Positions 61,979 through 64,000 of a stretch of DNA of 64,000 nucleotides are shown here, in pieces. Position 1 is the first letter of the stretch, and the number at the start of each line of letters is the position of its first letter. The notes beneath the pieces were generated by a model that worked only from the letters and a program-made list of their open reading frames with translations, had not been told where the DNA came from and did no database searches. The position numbers were made by a program, and so were the translations under genes. This stretch comes from Ailurus styani (Eukaryota; Chordata; Mammalia; Carnivora; Ailuridae), in assembly GCA_002007465.1 (NCBI GenBank), contig LNAC01000163.1, forward strand, positions 1,660,968-1,724,967, written 5' to 3'.

Positions 61979-64000
61979 TTAAAAAATGTTCTTATGATGA
62001 AATATGTTTCCTAAGTTGTGGAAGTTCAGCACTAGGTATCCCTAGGCAGCATGGATTCTACCCTTATTACAGTAAACATGTGTTGAATATCTACTATTAT
62101 TCTGTGCATGGAAAAGGATGGAGAGAAAGAAGAGCAGTCATCTCTAGGAAACATTAAGTCCTCAAATGCATCTACGGCTATTATCTAGCAGGTGATAGGA
62201 GAGACCTGGCAGTTTCAAAACCTTTTCTTGCTTTTTGTAATTCCAGAAGGTCTATCTCCTACTCTCTCCGGAGCAGAAGGGCCAGATGTCCACTTCTCCA
62301 AGTACTCCTACGCTGGATATCTGTGGCTCAGAAATGCCTATACCATTTTATAACATATAAACTAATACACTATCAGAGAATGAGACAAATATAGGACCAA
62401 CATCTTCATTGTTCAACGTGTGGAAAACCTAAACCCATCCCTCACACCCAACCAGGCTTCTTTTTCCATTGTGTTTTTAAAGAAATGAGAAAAAATAGTA
62501 GTTTGAAGTCAACAGAATTAGAAATGATAAACACAGGCCAAATGTGCCATGCTCCACAATTATAACACCACCGGTAATTCTTGGGACTCTCCTGTTGAAC
62601 CCAATTGGGTCTCCAATAATTTTCCACATGGTACTCCAGATAGTTGTTATCAATTGACTAGAATTAGGCTATCCCTGATGACTTAAGGAATACCACCTTT
62701 TCAGGTATATGAACTGGGTCCTGAAATCAGGTAGATACCAGCAGGTTTTCAGGACATGCTTGAATGAAAGTACTGTGTTAGTGCAAAGTACTCCACGGTC
62801 CTAAGAAGGAGAACTCTGGTTCTGAAGTATCCTCTTTATAGGAGAGGAAGGTGAGAAGTAATCTAGCATGGGGAATGGCCAGATATTTGCTCATCAATGG
62901 TTTATTCTGATCTTGGAGGAAGGCAGTAGCTTCAGTAAAGATGGCTACCTCTTGCTTCAGGTAAGTCTCCAATAATGTCAGTTGACAATGTTACTCTATC
63001 ATGGAATTTGGCATGGAAATTGACACAATCATGGTGATTCTGCTAAATTCAGAGCATCAAGTGGAGCAAACACTCCTTCTCCCAATCAGGTTAAGTTGTC
63101 CCCAAGTGCATTTCATTAGGAAGATGTTATTATACCCCTCACTTCCCTATCATCCTAAGACAACCTCTCATTTTGAGTCTTGGCCTGGGAGAGGCTTTCT
63201 TCACCTTGTCTTTGGAAGAATGTCCAACTACGTGGTCAACCCCATACGCTCAGAGCTTGGAGTTTTTTGAATGGTTTCATTTAGACAGGCAGAAACTGAA
63301 CAGATACAACATTTTTGTTCTTATGTTCTCTCTAAATTGAACAAAGATAAGAACAGGCATTAAGCTGCTTAGAGATTTGAATTAGAGGAACAATTATTCT
63401 AATACACATGATAGCAGAAAGGCTCTCCGAGCCCATAATCTCCAGATTCTTATGAAAAACTGTCACTCTCTGGATATCCATGCTTGACTGGATTGATTTT
63501 TGTTTCTTTGAAAATAATTGTTTCATTTTGAAACTTTCTGAATATGGCACAATGCATAATCTGTATCATTTAGTACTCTAAATACTCTGCCATTATACTA
63601 GGGTTCTTATGACCAAGCATGCCTTGTCAATGGAAATTTATTCAATGAAATGTGAAATTACTTTAGAAGACACATTTAGAGCATTTGATTTAAGCCAGGC
63701 ATGTTGAGCTGAAAAGGTTCAGGGAGTAAGTTATATTCTATATAGTTAATAATTGTGCATCATGGGTACATTTCATTTTTGACTGTTGTTTCTGCCTTTT
63801 GACCTCTGGCAAAGGCCAGCAGAGGACAGGGAATCCAGTACGGGAAAGATCATTCCAATGGTGTCTTCACATTTACATGCAATCTTTACTGTCACAACGT
63901 CATAACTAGATTGTGCAGTCAGGTTGCTGGTCTAAGCCCTATCAACTGACACCTTACCTCAACATTACTCTCTTATCGTCTCTACAATAGATACTGAAAA

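Larger units (their letters stand above)
45516..64000 (-). other. Part of the PLPPR1 intron upstream of coding exon 2
   Basis: At least 18.5 kb. I searched this stretch by eye for the N-terminal exon (about 21 codons, expected to end in a hydrophobic IFVE-like run before a GT donor) and did not find it, so the intron should continue beyond the window. Content is MIR remnants (50235-50440, 51260-51420, 51650-51830, 52150-52375), L2 (53080-53330, 53740-54600, 61140-61700), L1 pieces (52718-52905, 53571-53669), an LTR (about 55801-56421), and SINEs at about 50923-51130, 57085-57306, 59588-59792 and 61775-61978. The stretches 45900-49400, 57330-59570 and 62000-64000 show no gene or clear repeat. 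Confidence 0.6.

Noticed and set aside
45516..64000. Search for the N-terminal coding exon and promoter of PLPPR1
   Set aside because: I found no stretch encoding the expected N-terminus with a donor in phase 0. By-eye search can miss a short exon, but the upstream intron is long in this gene, so I place it outside the window.

Overview
This is nuclear DNA from a mammal. It comes from a caniform carnivoran, most likely a mustelid. The evidence is about 27 copies of the tRNA-derived Can-SINE (SINEC) on both strands, several flanked by intact target-site duplications, plus a carnivoran-type L1 3' end. The young copies carry a 'tgcctgcctctctgcctacttgtgatct'-like 3' body, which I associate with Mustelidae; that family-level placement is inference. 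There is no bacterial-style gene organisation and nearly every long open frame is chance or SINE-derived.

The only gene I can support is PLPPR1 (phospholipid phosphatase-related protein 1, also called PRG-3/LPPR1), read on the minus strand from right to left. Six coding exons are present: 45327-45515, 31520-31652, 15761-16011, 12310-12486, 7270-7401 and 1934-1966 (terminal, with the stop). All have AG acceptors and (except the last) GT donors, and all reading-frame phases agree. Together they give 304 codons plus a stop. The family length is 325 residues, so only about 21 N-terminal codons are missing. I did not find that exon, so it and the promoter should lie to the right of the window. The 3' UTR runs left from 1933, with candidate AATAAA signals at 1586-1591 and 466-471.

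Region by region: 1-90 is a cut SINE; 91 to about 465 is sequence past the gene; 466-1933 is 3' UTR; 1967-45326 is five introns; 45516-64000 is part of the large upstream intron. The introns hold Can-SINEs, old MIR and L2 pieces, L1 fragments (notably 41020-43440), a MER20, a MER5A, two MLT1/MaLR-like LTRs in opposite orientation, and microsatellites grown mostly from SINE tails.

The protein is a six-pass membrane protein related to lipid phosphate phosphatases. The motifs visible here are degenerate at catalytic positions, which fits the non-enzymatic neuronal growth role ascribed to the family. I found no previously undescribed biological system. The items most worth a look are a CpG-rich intronic patch whose in-frame ATG runs into coding exon 5, a (TTTC)n-plus-antisense-SINE possible splice acceptor just after that exon, a SINE with an apparent 3' transduction, a nested SINE-in-TSD insertion, and a tail-less SINE that still has a target duplication.
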